A stretch of DNA of 64,000 nucleotides, taken from positions 724,124,649 to 724,188,648 of the forward strand of contig NC_081413.1 of assembly GCF_030272615.1 (NCBI RefSeq), written 5' to 3'. Source of the stretch: Cryptomeria japonica. Lineage: Eukaryota > Streptophyta > Pinopsida > Cupressales > Cupressaceae. Numbering within the stretch: position 1 is the first letter of the stretch; the number at the start of each line of letters is the position of its first letter. The position numbers and the translations under genes are program-made. Positions 1 to 11,664 of this stretch are shown one piece after another. Below the pieces are notes generated by a model. That model did not search any database. It saw only the letters and a list, made by a program, of their open reading frames with translations, and was not told where the DNA came from.

Positions 1-415
1 TGTGGAAGTAGATGTGAAACAAGTGCTAGAAATGGAATTTAAATGCATGCCATGTGACTATAATGCAAATCTCATGAATCAATAAAATCCCTCAATGAAG
101 CATCTCTAAATTTTATAGATGTGGACTACTACAAATAATTATTGGAATCTCTTCACATGAGATGTTGAAATTACAATGCAAGTTGAATGACTACATTCCA
201 CATCCTAATAACTACTCACATCAATGATGTAATTATGAATGATTGTAGATGGGGAATTGGGAGAAGGATTGTTTAATGTTTTAGTTTCATCCACATGTGT
301 AAGGTTCTTAAAGTAAACATCATTAGGTTCAAGATCTCCATATAGCTACCTCATTATGGTAATGAGAATAATAGAGAAATCAATGTGCTCTACGGTGTCT
401 ATGTGATGTACTGTG
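1..415. other. Unassigned left flank
   Basis: AT-rich sequence with no open frame, RNA gene or repeat structure that I can recognise. It ends at the imperfect 5-bp target duplication (CTGTG, 411-415) of the copia element that follows. Confidence 0.5.
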
Positions 416-580
416 TTTTAGAGCACATTTAGCTATTTGTTATTTTCTTACAACTAGTTATGTTTTTTTTTCTTTTTTTCTTTCACTTAGCAATGCTTTC
501 TTCTAGTTTAGATTTTGTGCATTTAATTTAGCTAGAGTTGAGCTTTATTTATCTCCTCATGCTTGCACTTTAATTCACCT
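416..580 (+). repeat. Copia 5' LTR, first half
   Basis: It aligns with the first half of the 3' LTR at 15266-15612, sharing for example the stretch TTTAGCTAGAGTTGAG. It is cut at 580 by the fold-back element, and the last five bases (CACCT) are duplicated at 3815-3819. Confidence 0.85.
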
Positions 581-717
581 TCTTAGAGTTATCTTTTATT
601 AGCTAATAATTATTTATTTAATTATTAGTCTATTATACTCTATGCTTAAGCTAAACTTAGGAATCTTATAATTCTTTGAGGTTTTCACCTTTAGGGTTTC
701 GAGTATCCTTTTATAAG

Positions 718-1775
718 GACAACCTGTCACAGAAAGAGAGAAGAAAAATGATATGGAGGCCAAAATTCAGAGATCCGGAAAAGGGGAGTCATATTGATTG
801 TGCAACAAGAATGCAATTCAATAATTATAGTTGTTATGAAAATACAAAGAGAGAATCCTTATAAGAGGATACTCGAAACCCTAAAGGAGAACAAACAAGG
901 AGTATAATAGACTAATAATTAAATAAATAAATATTAGCTAATAAAAGATAACTCCAACACCCCCCCTTAAGATGAACTTAGGGAGTAGCTAAAAAATAAC
1001 TAAGGACTAAAAAAGCATGTAAAAAAATGCATGAAAGCAATAATGGGTCCCGACAACTAGGCCTAATGAGGTACCCAAGTACGATAAAATCTCTGTAAAG
1101 TGGAGAAAAAGGAGAAAACTTTGTGGGAACAAAACTCCTTTCAAAGAAGAGATGAAAGCTCAAGTGAAGGATGAAGAAGCCTCAAAACAAGAGTGTTCCA
1201 GAAGATAGGAACGAAAAAATCATGAAGAACACCACTAAAGCATGAAATAGATGCAAACACTGTCGAAGAGTAACTACTGATATGAAGAACCTCCTCTGAA
1301 ATAAGACATGACCAGGTAGAGAAGATTGTAATCTGCATGAGTGCCCTCAAATGACACTACTTGAATCAGATGGCAAACAAAGGCCAACAACTGAACTCGA
1401 AGATACAAATGGCATGAAACACCAAACCCTGAAGAGTTGATCAATCAAACCAAGGAAGCATTAGAACAACAGAATAAACCTCCCCATAATGTTGAAAAGA
1501 GAGAGGGAGATGTATACTGAAAAGAACGGCCAACAAGAACTGCATGACAAAGAACCAAGAACATCAAAGGTGCAGAGAAAGTACATAGTGTCATGGAAGG
1601 AACACTCACTTGACACACATCATGAGGCTAATATCAAGGAAGGAACACTCACATGGCAAAGGTAGATGGAAAAAAAAGGCAAACATCAACCCCCCATGAC
1701 ACTTTATAATGTAGTGCATGTACAATAAGGCACAAGATGTGTAAGATCCCAAGTATACAATGCATGATGGCACTT
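718..1775 (-). repeat. Left (reversed) arm of the fold-back element
   Basis: On the minus strand this reads internal sequence, polypurine tract, then LTR. It is a diverged reverse complement of 2685-3780. The strand switch sits in the near-palindrome TCCTTTTATAAGGA (about 707-720), where the forward LTR fragment ends. Confidence 0.8.
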
Positions 1776-2684
1776 TATCTCAGTGCGTTTGAATAAATAT
1801 AATGTTACAATGATCAAAAGAGATGGAAAACTGGAAATAGAAATAACAACAAAAGACAAGACATTCTACTCAAAGAAAGAGATCACAGGACCTGAAACAT
1901 CCAAGATATTCACCAAAGTGTTGAAAAGCAAAAAACTGAATAAAATATACTTGGAGCATAATCTATAAAGAAAACTTATATGAATGGAAAGTACACAGAA
2001 CAATCTTTCCAACAATATAAAGTTTTTAAAAAATGGAGTTTAGATGCTCAAGTTATGTCCCCTAGAGTGCAAAAATAAACTTCTGGCTTTGACAGAAAAA
2101 AAAAAAAATTAAAAAAAAAAAATTTTAAAAATAATAATAAAAATAAAAAAAATAAAAACCATCAAAAAATCAAAATAAAAAATTCAAACCTCCAAATTTA
2201 GATAGATCTTGGAAAGAGCTTTCCGATGATATAAGGTTTGTCGAAAAATGTCTCTTTATGACCAAGTTATGACCAAAAGAAGAAAAAAAAACCCCTCTTT
2301 TAGGGTATAAAGAGAGTAAAAAAAATTATTTATTTATTTTTTTGACAAAAAATTTCTGACACATTTGTAGGTACAACCATACGGATTTGTGTGCCTTGTA
2401 AAGCGTGCCAATGAAAAAATCATAGCCTAGATGCCCTTGTCACTAAAATAGGTCGAATTATATATCACAATTCATTGAATCGACCTACTGAATCCAACTA
2501 TGATGTTCTTTTGGCACCAAAATGTACCAAAAAATCAGCTACCCCCATAAATAGAAAATAGCAACTTCACAAACCCCTGAATACTCAGATCTGAAGAACA
2601 ATGCCCAAAAACTCTCATTAAGAGAACAGGGGCATGCAAATCTGGAGCTCTGATACCATATTGGAGTTGAAGGAACACTCAAAA
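1776..2684 (-). other. Central segment of the fold-back element, with a reversed primer-binding site
   Basis: AT-rich leader-like sequence between the arms, including A-rich runs near 2096-2160. Read on the minus strand, an LTR end (CTCCAATA, about 2658-2667) is followed directly by TGGTATCAGAGC, the classic plant initiator-Met-tRNA primer-binding site. The minus-strand element therefore keeps only about ten bases of 5' LTR before the palindrome junction. Confidence 0.65.
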
Positions 2685-3814
2685 GAGTGCCACCATGCAT
2701 TGTATACTTGGGATCTTGCACATCTTGTATTTTATTGTACATGCACTACTTATAAAGTGCCATGGGGGGTTCATGTTTGTCTTTGTTTGTCATCTACCTT
2801 TGTCACGTGAGTGTCCCTTCCACGACATTAGCCTCATGATGTGTGTCAAGTGATTGTTCCTTCCATGAGAGTATGTTCTTTCTCTGCACCTTCGATGTTA
2901 CTGGATCTTCGTCATGCAATTCTTGTTGGTCATTCTTTTCAGTGTATCTATCTCTCTCCCTTTTCAGAATTATGGGGAGGTTTGTCCTGTTATTCTAATG
3001 CTTCCTTGGTTTGATTGATCATCTCTTCAGGCTTTGGTGTTTTATGTCATCGGTATCTTCGAGTTTAATTGTTTGCCTTTGTTTGCCATCTTATTTGAGT
3101 AGTTTCATTTGAGGGAACTCATACAGATTACAGTCTTCTCTACCTGGTCATGTTCTATTTCAATGGAGGTTCTTCAAATTAGCATTACTCTTCAACAGTG
3201 TTTGCAGCTATTCCATGCTTCAATGGAGTTCTTCATTCTCTTCTTTTTGTTCCTATCTTCTGGAGCACTCTTGTTTGGAGCCTTCTTAGTCCTTCACTTG
3301 AGCTTTCTCTCTTCTTGGAGAGGATTTTTATTCCCACAAGGTTTTCTCTTTTCTCTCCACTTTACAGAGACTCTTTTGTAATTGGGTATCTCATCAGGCC
3401 TAGTTGTCAGGACCCATTGTTACTTTGATGCTTTTTGAGTCCTTAGTTGTTTTTTAGCTACTCCCTAAGTTCATCTTAAGGGGGGTGTTAGAGTTATCTT
3501 TTATTAGCTAATAATTATTTATTTAATTATTAGTCTATTATACTCTATGCTTAAGCTAAACTTAGGAATCTTATAATTCTTTAGGGTTTTCACCTTTAGG
3601 GTTTCGAGTATCCTTTTAAAAGGTTTCTCTCTTTGTATTTTCATAACAACTGTAATTTTTGAACTGCATTCTTGTTGCACAATCAATATGACTCCTCTTT
3701 TATGGATCTCTGAATTCTAGCCTCCATAGCTTTTTTGCTTCTCTCTTTCTGTGACAGGCTTGCATGCAAGTGATCTTTAAGAGCTGTAGAGTTGATTTTT
3801 CCTCATCTCCAATA
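2685..3814 (+). repeat. Right (forward) arm with 329-bp LTR
   Basis: Internal 3' sequence runs to a polypurine tract AAGGGGGG at 3478-3485, then the LTR from TGTTAGAG (3486) to CCAATA (3814). It pairs in reverse with 718-1775. Short open frames here are not conserved as proteins between the arms. Confidence 0.8.
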
Positions 3815-4009
3815 CACCTAAATTTATCTTAGGGTCTGTTTGTTCTTTCTTTATAAGAACCTCATTGTATAATTATAATTTATTCTATATTCTTTTCTTT
3901 TGAGTAATACACCATTCATTTGTGCAACTCTTGTTCGCGTAAGGTATTCTTGTTTGTTTCTTTGATCTTCCAGGTGCTTTTGTTGTAAAATTCAACATGA
4001 TATTAGATC
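3815..4009 (+). repeat. Copia 5' LTR, second half, and primer-binding site
   Basis: It continues the interrupted LTR and ends in TTCAACA at 3997. TGATATTAGATC at 3998-4009 is a decayed match to the initiator-Met-tRNA primer-binding site TGGTATCAGAGC. Confidence 0.8.
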
Positions 4010-4378
4010 ACACATTGGCAAACCCCTTCTCAATATTTGAGGGTTTTCTTTGCTTAGAAGCATTGCAGGGTCATAGATTTTCTTTTTTGTGGACTTGGTG
4101 GTGGACAAACTTTTTATTAGTTTTAAAGAAAAATGGGCATCACCATTGCATTAGCAAGGTTGAAAAACCCTAAGATCAACTATTGTTTCATCAAAATTTG
4201 AACAATTGAAATTTGGGATCAAATTGGTTAAGGAAATATTTTATGAGGCTAGTTACAAAGGTCAGCAAAAAATTTGATTAGTTTGGGGCAAAACGAACCT
4301 CACCATCGTGTTTGTAGCAGCCAAAAATCCTAGAAACACTAGTCAAATCATGAAAATCGATGTTGGAGACCAATTTTG
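4010..4378 (+). other. Copia leader sequence upstream of the second insertion
   Basis: Untranslated or decayed 5' internal sequence of the outer copia element. No open frame is kept. It ends in TTTTG (4374-4378), the target duplication of the next insertion, and resumes at 11665. Confidence 0.6.
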
Positions 4379-5512
4379 TGTTGGCAAGAGACACTATGTA
4401 GATCATTTTGTGTTGTCATTGATGGAAACCCAAGTCCATGATTCCATCTATAGTGCATGATTTTCTTATACCAAAAGTCAGAATGAAGATTTGGTTAAGT
4501 CCGACAAGCTAGAACAGAGCATTTGACAGAGTACAATATTTTGGATGGTATTTTACTTTTTCTATATATTTTGTGTTGCAGAGCTAAGAGAATTTAGTTG
4601 GATGTTTGTTACATCTTATTCCATAGTTTTGGTCTTCAGTGACAATTCTTGTGCAAGTTAGAAGATCTGGTGTATCAGTTTTTGGGTTGAACAGTGCAGT
4701 ATGGCCAACTAGCATGATATTCCTTTGCAGATTATGTGGAATGATTTTGGTGTTGATTTTGTGATCGAGGATGTTTATCCAGTATATATGAAGTGTATGG
4801 ACAATTCTTTTTGGTCCGCATTAGTATTTGAGATCGGATTTTGTTGATAGAGTGTACATGTTTCATAATATGATGAAGTGTCCTTGAGCTGACTAGCGAT
4901 GGGTGTGATTTCATGTTGTGGTTATATAAGAGCAATTGTTTTGATCATTTTGGATATTAATGTGTGGAATGTGATCTATTATGTGAAATTTCACATGTGC
5001 AGGCTATAGATTTGTGATTCAGAATATAGCAGAATGATGAAATAGAGCAGTGAGAGATAAGTGTATGAAATTCATGTATTGTGCTTAACCAGAACTATTA
5101 TTAGGCATTTGTAGATGCTACTCTATAGTTCAAATACTTTGGTAATATATTGTAATATATTTGTAAGACAATGAGTCTTCGCTAGGTTGCAGTCCTCCTT
5201 ATTTTGAGCAGGGAGCTCTAGGCAGTGTGTCTGAATGCATGTGCATTCCCCAATTGTAATATTTATATGCTTCTACAGATTATATTTATATTGTGGTTTC
5301 ATCCCTGCCATGGTTTTTCCCCTAACTGGGTTTCCACATACACAAATCTTGGTGTTATGGTGTTGTGGTTATTTTCTTTAAGTTCTTACATCTTCCTTTT
5401 GTTCATTTGCATTAAATGGTTGAAAGAATAGTTTGATAAAGTTAAAAATTGCAAAACACTGATTCACCCCGCTTCTCAATGTTCCTTGATTCCAACAATT
5501 GGTATCAGTGCC
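4379..5512 (+). repeat. 5' LTR and primer-binding site of the pol-less element
   Basis: The LTR begins TGTTGGCAAGAG and ends TTCCAACA (5497). Near its end it has a C-rich motif (TTCACCCCGC, about 5463) shared with other LTRs of this window. The primer-binding site lies two bases after the LTR. Confidence 0.88.
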
Positions 5513-5565
5513 TAGTTCCTCAAAAGAATTTTAACATCTTGAGCAAGATCTGAGAAATTGATTCA

Positions 5566-6763
5566 ATGGATTTTGGCGGTCTTCATCAACAACTCCTAGT
5601 TGCACTAGATGATCTTGATCAGTCCAAGATTGAAGTCTGGGATTTGGAGGCGAACCTTAAGGATGTTGAGAACTTCATTCAGTATTTGAAAGAGAAACTA
5701 AACGAATCTAGGGAAAAGAGAAAGGAACTATGTGATCAACTAAAGGAGAGAAAAAAAAAGCATGGAAGATGGTCAACCAAGTCAAGCGTTGAAGATGAAG
5801 ATAGAAGAATGTGAAAAGCTTGCAAGAGATAATGCGATCCTGAAGCATGATATGGAAACTATAGTAATGGGGTTAACCAAGGAGATTGAGGGAAGAAAGA
5901 AAAGTAATAAAATCTTACTCAGTCCTTGAAAGATAGATCTAACAAATGTTGCAGACTTAATTATCAGAATGATCAACTAAAGCTTGAACTACAACAATCC
6001 AAAAACAATGAGTAAGAGATTGAAAGGAAGATTGTCATTCTTAGGGATGAGCTAGCTCCTGCAAATGAGTATAAGGAGAAGTTCAATATTAGCTCGGGTA
6101 AACTTCGTGAGATGCTCAAAAGCTAAAAGAATGCACATGATAGGCGAGGGCTTGGATTTGAGAAAGGCGAAAGCTCCAAATCTAGTCCAAGTAATCCTAT
6201 GCCAGAAAACCAAAAGAACAAAGCTAAAGGTCTCCGATAAGAAAAGTTAATTCTCAAAAGTTCAATGACAGCTACTTTGTTTGCAATATTTTTTGTCATA
6301 AGGCTAGTCAATGCAGAAATAGAATGAATTATAATGGCCAATCCTTCTCCAGTCAATGTTTCAAAAGCAATAAATAAGGACATAAGTCAAATGAATGCAG
6401 AAGCATGATTAATAATTATTTCAATAGAAGGAATATTAGATGTTGTGCATGTGGTAGGTTTGGATACATTGCTACTCAATGCATATCAAGAGGAAATCAA
6501 GGGAATACGGGACTAGACAAGGAAATGTTGTATGCTACAATTGCAACAAATTAAGTCGCATTGCAAGATTTTGTAGAAGAGAGAATATGAATAGGAATGG
6601 TTCGATAGACAATAAAAAGAATGTGCAGTCATATGCTAAAGGGAAAGCAAAAGTAGATGAGATCGGGAAACAAATGAAGAAGACATGGGTGAATAATAGT
6701 GATTCCGATGCAGGAAATGGATCCGCACCTGAATCTAGTTTTGGAGATTCCTCTGTGAATTAA
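5566..6763 (+). pseudogene. Gag-like ORF1: coiled coil plus four zinc knuckles
   Basis: The frame opens at an ATG 53 bases after the primer-binding site. Its first about 80 codons are strongly heptad-like and charged, and coiled-coil sequence continues through broken frames to about 6110. A short GLGFEKGESS-like segment follows (about 6150), which in plant copia Gag proteins commonly sits between coiled coil and zinc fingers. Four CCHC-type knuckles come next: about 6278-6312, 6358-6402, 6441-6483 (CCACGRFGYIATQC) and 6532-6573 (CYNCNKLSRIARFC, His replaced). The C-terminal 60 codons are acidic. At least five stops or frame changes break it. Nucleic-acid binding and particle assembly are inferred from the family; no catalytic domain is present. 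Confidence 0.7.
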
Positions 6764-7289
6764 TTTAAGGCCTTCAGCCTAGGGGAGTTTTCATGAAAAA
6801 TCCTATGCCCCCTCTGTAGTAGGTGAAACCTGAATCTGACAAATTGAAAGAATTATATTAGGGTTTTGCAGATGTTTTGGAATAATTTTTGAAAGATATT
6901 GAGTGCCATTGGAGATCCATGGATGAATTTTATGAGCAATCTAAGAAAGAAGACTATCCGGAAGGTTTAGGGTAAGCGCATTTATTGCACCCTAAAATTT
7001 AGATATGTGAGTGATAAAAAGTAACTTTGTCAATTTATTTGTCACTTTGCATTCAAGAGAAGAGAAGGATAGTGCTCCATAAGAATATTTTCCAAGATAT
7101 CACAACATAAAGTAGATTCTCGTGTTAACCCGAATCCAGCTAAGAAGGTATTTTTCTAGAAAACTTTTCAAATAAAGATTCCCAAGGATGGATACACCAC
7201 TAGTTGTCAATATACTAAGAGAGCCTAACCTAGTTTCAAGAAGCATTTATTTGTATATGTTGAAGTAGATCTACAAGTGACATTTCATC

Positions 7290-10160
7290 GATTCCATACA
7301 TTGTTCTTCATGTTGAAGATATTAGGGTTTATATCCATGCAAAACTTGAGGAATTAGGAATCTCTCATTTGTTAAATATTTATAATAAGCAACTGATGGA
7401 TGAGAATTTTAGGCTCAAACCAGAATTCAAAGTGCTTAAAGAAAAGGGTTTTGTGCAGTTTGTCAAATTCCCACTGCTCAATGAACACGAATAGGTCCGA
7501 TATGTTCTTAGTAGAATGCATGATGGGTGTATGTGGTTAAACAAACCGTTTAAGATCACCAAGAATGCCAGTAGGGTCGTAACTTGTGTTTTGACAGAAG
7601 GACAATGATTATCAATGATATTCTTGAGCATGATGTAAGATTTTCTTCTATGGTGATAGGTTACAAGATCTACAATTCTAGCAATTAGAACTTTGTATCT
7701 AGTACTGCTATCTATGCAACATATGAGATGATCTGGAAAAATAAGAAATAAGATCTGTGTGAATTTCTCCAAAGTGAGCTGATGAAGAACCTGAAAAATA
7801 TTTAACAAGATAAGAAGCATACATTCAAATATGGTACTTTGATCTTATGTTTATTCTTTTATTTCATGAATGAGGTTCTGGGAGTAGGTCATGTCCAATG
7901 GGCATATGACAGACTAGTGGTCGTGAATATCAGAGAAATGTTTTACAATATTGGTGGCAACAAAGCCCGAAAAGGCACTCTCTAGGGATATTTCAAGAAC
8001 TTTCAAAGTGTAATGTGGGATAGGGAGAGAATCCCTAAGTCAATAGTTGAGAAGTATAAGGACAAAATATGCTTCATGGTTAACACTGATCAATGTCTAA
8101 TGGAAGCAGTGGAACCTTGGATAGTATGGATCATGCCCATGGAGTATGAAGTTGATGAACAAATTATTGAACTATATACTTAACATCTCTTGAGTAAGCC
8201 CGTGGATCTGTCATAAGAGAGATTAGACACATTTACAAAGAAAGACCTACAACTGCATTGCCAGTTCAAGAAGCCAAAAATTTAGAAGAAGGTGAGAAAG
8301 CACATTGAGGATTATGAAGAGAGTATTGGTATTCCAAAAGAAGCAATCGGGGAGGTTAGAAAAAGAACCCAACAAGCTGAGCCGGTTTAAGTTGAAGACA
8401 CTAGTCTGGAAGCCTCTGTTCCCAAACCAAGGCAAACTAGAAGCTCTGCACCTTCCTCTAGTTCAGCCAAATCAGCCAAATCACCAGTCAAGCCATTCGG
8501 TAAAGGTGAAAAGAGGAAAAAAGACAAGAGCAAAAAAGTATATGTCAGTATGAAAGATGATAAGAAAACAGAGTCTAACGAAGAAGTAAAGAAAATGAAT
8601 ACCAAGGGCACCAAAGGAACAAAAATCTCTAAGGACAAGCCCTTCTGTGAAGAGAAAGCCAACAAGAAAGTGAAGTTGGATGCAAACAAGTCTGGCATAA
8701 CAGTTAAATAGGTTGAAGAAGCCATAATAGTGCAAGGTAACTTAAAACCACTTTCAGAACATTATGACAAGTTTGATGATGTTGGTTAAAGGAATCTAGA
8801 AGAAGCTACAGTTAAATATTTGAATATCTTCAACAGAGCTCTTGTAGAAATTATGTCAGAGATTCCTAAGAGTTTGTATAATCTTTTAGAGATGAGGAGA
8901 AATAGTGAAAAAGCAAAGGATGAAAGGTTAAAGGAATGTGTAATAGTTAATATATGCCTTGTAAATCAGTAGAAGAAAAAAATAGCATACTCAAAGAAGT
9001 TGGAAAGGAATTTAGAAGCAAAACCAGAATCAATAAGATTATGATTGGGTACCTTGATGAGGTAATCAAAGACACTGAGAAGATTTTGAAGCCAATTTTG
9101 GAAAAGAATAAATATGGCATTGTCTCATTTGTTCCAAAAGCGCAAAAAGAGCAACTAGAAGTTGATCAAGCTCAGGTGAATATTTCTTCTATTCTGAAAA
9201 AGGGAAGTGTGGATAAAGAGAAAGAAGAGATGGATAAGGGTGAAGAGGAGACAGGAAAGGGAAATGAAGTTTAGGATACTCAGAATCCTCTGGATCAACT
9301 TATAGACACCATGCCATCTATGGGGACTCAAGATTTGTTTGATAATGCAGGTCTAAAAGAGGTTAAGGCAAAAATTGATGCTAAGGATAAAATGGCCGAA
9401 ACAAGAGACACCGTTGAGGATGTAAAGGAATTTCTTGAGAAAGACAAACATATTTTTGATGCTTTGGCACTGTCCCAAGGGCCAATCAACTTAGATAATC
9501 TCTCTCCAATTCAGAAGCTAAAGCTAGCATCTTTTGTATAGGCAAAGGTAAGAGAGGAAATCTTGAAGTCTCACATTGAGGATAGTGAGTTGTTAAATCT
9601 TGCATCTGATGTTCTGGAGAAGATCATGCCTACATATGTGAAGGGCACATTAGGTTCACCCTCCGAAAAGCTAAAGAGCCTCATTAATTCAGTAAGTACT
9701 CATTTTGAATCTTTAGAGAAGTCAGCTGAAGTCAAGGTCCAGAAAGAGTTCAATGATAAGAGATTCGGTGAGTTGAAGAAAATGATTGCTCATGATATAA
9801 GTTTGTTAGAAACTTGTGTAAAAAGCATTCAAGATGCCCTATCTGAGGGAGGTAGTGTCTACAAGTCTTGTTTGTCATATTCTAAGTTTTTTGCAGATAT
9901 TGAAAAGCAAATAAAGGAGAATGAGAAAAAAACAGCTGATATCTCTCAGTCATTTGATCCATTGACTGTCTTTGTGGCCAATCAAGAAGCTCAGGTATTG
10001 CTTGACAAATCAAGATCTTGAAGCATGACATGGAGAAGATCATTGGTAGATGCAGTGAGCTTTGGAGTCTGATTACTCCCAAGATAGACACAATGTTAAG
10101 TGCATTTAAGGAAGCCCAGGATGTCATAACCACAAATGAGCCTTCATATCTTCAATCAGA
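7290..10160 (+). pseudogene. Long ORF2 of unknown function in the place of pol
   Basis: A nearly continuous reading of about 950 codons, broken by roughly a dozen stops and a few frameshifts. The N-terminal third (7370-8200) is globular, with segments such as FKVLKEKGFVQFVKFPLL, MHDGCMWLNKPFKITK and HTFKYGTLILCLFFYFMNE. A basic, Lys/Ser-rich linker (about 8300-8710) separates it from a helical, charged C-terminal third (8760-10020) that looks coiled coil. In the last part the pieces 8954-9274, 9311-9541 and 9563-10021 share one frame and are separated by single TAG codons, as CAG-to-TAG decay would give. I recognise no enzyme motif. The C-terminal third could be a structural protein; the globular third has no relative that I can name. 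Confidence 0.65.
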
Positions 10161-10509
10161 AGAGATGTAGGCATTCCTTTTTAGTGGTCTTATTTCAGTC
10201 TTAGAGTGTCTTGAGAGAGGTTGGGACAACCATTTGAGCTCATTGAAAAACATTTTTGCAGATATCTTCAAACTTATGTAAGCCAATAAGGTTTGTATGT
10301 ACATATGCTATTGTATATAGAGTTTTGTGTAAATTCTTGGCACGTGGATCCCTACCTTTTCCATTGATGTCAAAGGGGGGGTGTAGGGAAATGAAAAATG
10401 TAATGTTCATCTCAGGGGGGGTTCCAAAATTTTGAGTTTTGTAGTGTGTACATATGTTGGTATTGATTCTGACACTTAGTCATTTTTCATTAAGTGATCC
10501 ATCAATGCC

Positions 10510-11659
10510 AAAGGGGGAGATTGTTGGATAAAGACACTGTGCAGATCATCTGGTGTTGTCATTGATGGAAAACCAAGTCTGTGATTCTATCCGCAATGCA
10601 TGATTTTCTTATACTAGAAGTCGAAATGAAGATTTGGTTAAGTCTGGCTAGCTAGAACAAAGCATCTGACAGAGTACAATATTTTGGATGGTATTTCACT
10701 TGTTCTATATATTTTGTGTTGTAGAGATAAGGAAAGTTAGTTGGATGTCTGGTACATCTTATTTCATAGTTTAGATCTTCGGTAATGATTCATGTGCAAG
10801 TTAGAAGATCTGGTATATCGGTTTTTGGTTTGAACAGTGCAGTATGGCAGACTAGCATGATATTCCTTATGCGGATCATGTGGAATGATTTTGGTGATTG
10901 ACTTTGTGATTGAGTATGTTCAGCAAATATTTGGGAAGCATGTGGACAATTATTTTTGGTCTATATTTGTATTTAAGATTGGATTTTGTCCATAGGGTGT
11001 ACATGTTTCATAATATGATGAAGTGTTCTTGAGCCGACTAGCGATGGGTGTGATTTCATGTTGTGGATATATAAAAGTGATTGTTTTGGTGATTTTGGAT
11101 ATCGGTGTGTGGTATGTGATTGATTGTGCACATTTTCACGTGCTTAGGTTGCAGATTTGTGATCAAGAATATAAGAAAACAACGAAATAGAGTAGTGAGA
11201 GATAAGTTTATAAAATTCATGTATTGTGCTTAACCAAAACTATTATCAGGAATTTGTAGATGCTACTATGTAGTTCAAATACTTCAGTAATCTATTGTAA
11301 TAGATTAGTAAGACAATGAGTCTTTTCTAGGTTGTAACCCTCCTTATTTTGAGCAATGAGCTTTAGGCAGTGTGCTTGAATGCATGTGCATTCCCCAATT
11401 TTAATATTTCTATACTTCTGTAGAGTATATTTATACTGTGGGTTCATCCCCACCATGGTTTTTCCCCTAACCGAGTTTCCACATACACAAATCCTGGTGT
11501 TATGGTGTTGTGGTTATTTGCTTTAAGTTCTTACATCTTCCTTTAATTCATTTGCATTAAATGGTTGAAAGAATAGTTTGATAAAGTTAGAAATTGTGAG
11601 ACACTGATTCACCCACCCCCCCCCCCCCCCCCACCTCTTAGTCTTCCTTGATTCCAACA
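10510..11659 (+). repeat. Polypurine tract and 3' LTR of the pol-less element
   Basis: AAAGGGGGAGAT precedes TGTTGGATAAAG at 10522. The LTR aligns along its length with 4379-5497. Its C-rich motif has grown into a run of about 17 C at 11616-11632, which the 5' LTR lacks. Confidence 0.88.
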
Positions 11660-11664
11660 TTTTG

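Larger units (their letters stand above)
581..3814. mobile_element. Fold-back (palindromic) LTR retroelement inserted in the copia 5' LTR
   Basis: The element is bounded by a perfect 5-bp target duplication, CACCT, at 576-580 and 3815-3819. Its outer ends are TC and TA, decayed from TG and CA. The first about 137 bp (581-717) are a forward LTR start that matches the complete LTR at 3486-3814. The sequence then switches strand: 718-957 is a related LTR in reverse, followed by a reversed polypurine tract (959-970) and about 800 bp of reversed internal sequence. After a 0.9-kb middle segment the same internal sequence returns in forward orientation (2685-3485), with a polypurine tract at 3478-3485 and the LTR. 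A reversed primer-binding site lies near 2646-2658. No pol motif is present, so it is non-autonomous. The reverse LTR lacks about 45 bp present in both forward LTR copies, so the arms come from two related templates. Confidence 0.8.
4379..11659 (+). mobile_element. Large pol-less LTR retrotransposon (LARD-like)
   Basis: A structurally complete 7.28-kb element with 5' LTR 4379-5497 (1119 bp), 3' LTR 10522-11659 (1138 bp), TG...CA ends and a perfect TTTTG target duplication (4374-4378 and 11660-11664). A primer-binding site (TGGTATCAGTGCC) starts at 5500, and the polypurine tract AAAGGGGGAGAT ends at 10521. The 5-kb interior has no protease, integrase, reverse transcriptase or RNase H motif in any frame I examined. 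Instead it holds a coiled-coil plus zinc-knuckle ORF and a second, roughly 950-codon ORF. It therefore depends on another element for copying. Both ORFs carry scattered stops, so this copy is inactive. Confidence 0.88.

Noticed and set aside
5566-5814. Cellular coiled-coil protein gene
   Set aside because: It starts just after a primer-binding site between two LTRs and leads into zinc knuckles, so it is element-encoded.
7380-7820. 146-codon minus-strand open frame
   Set aside because: It lies antisense to ORF2 of the pol-less element, where the plus strand gives the coherent protein, and it shows no domain.
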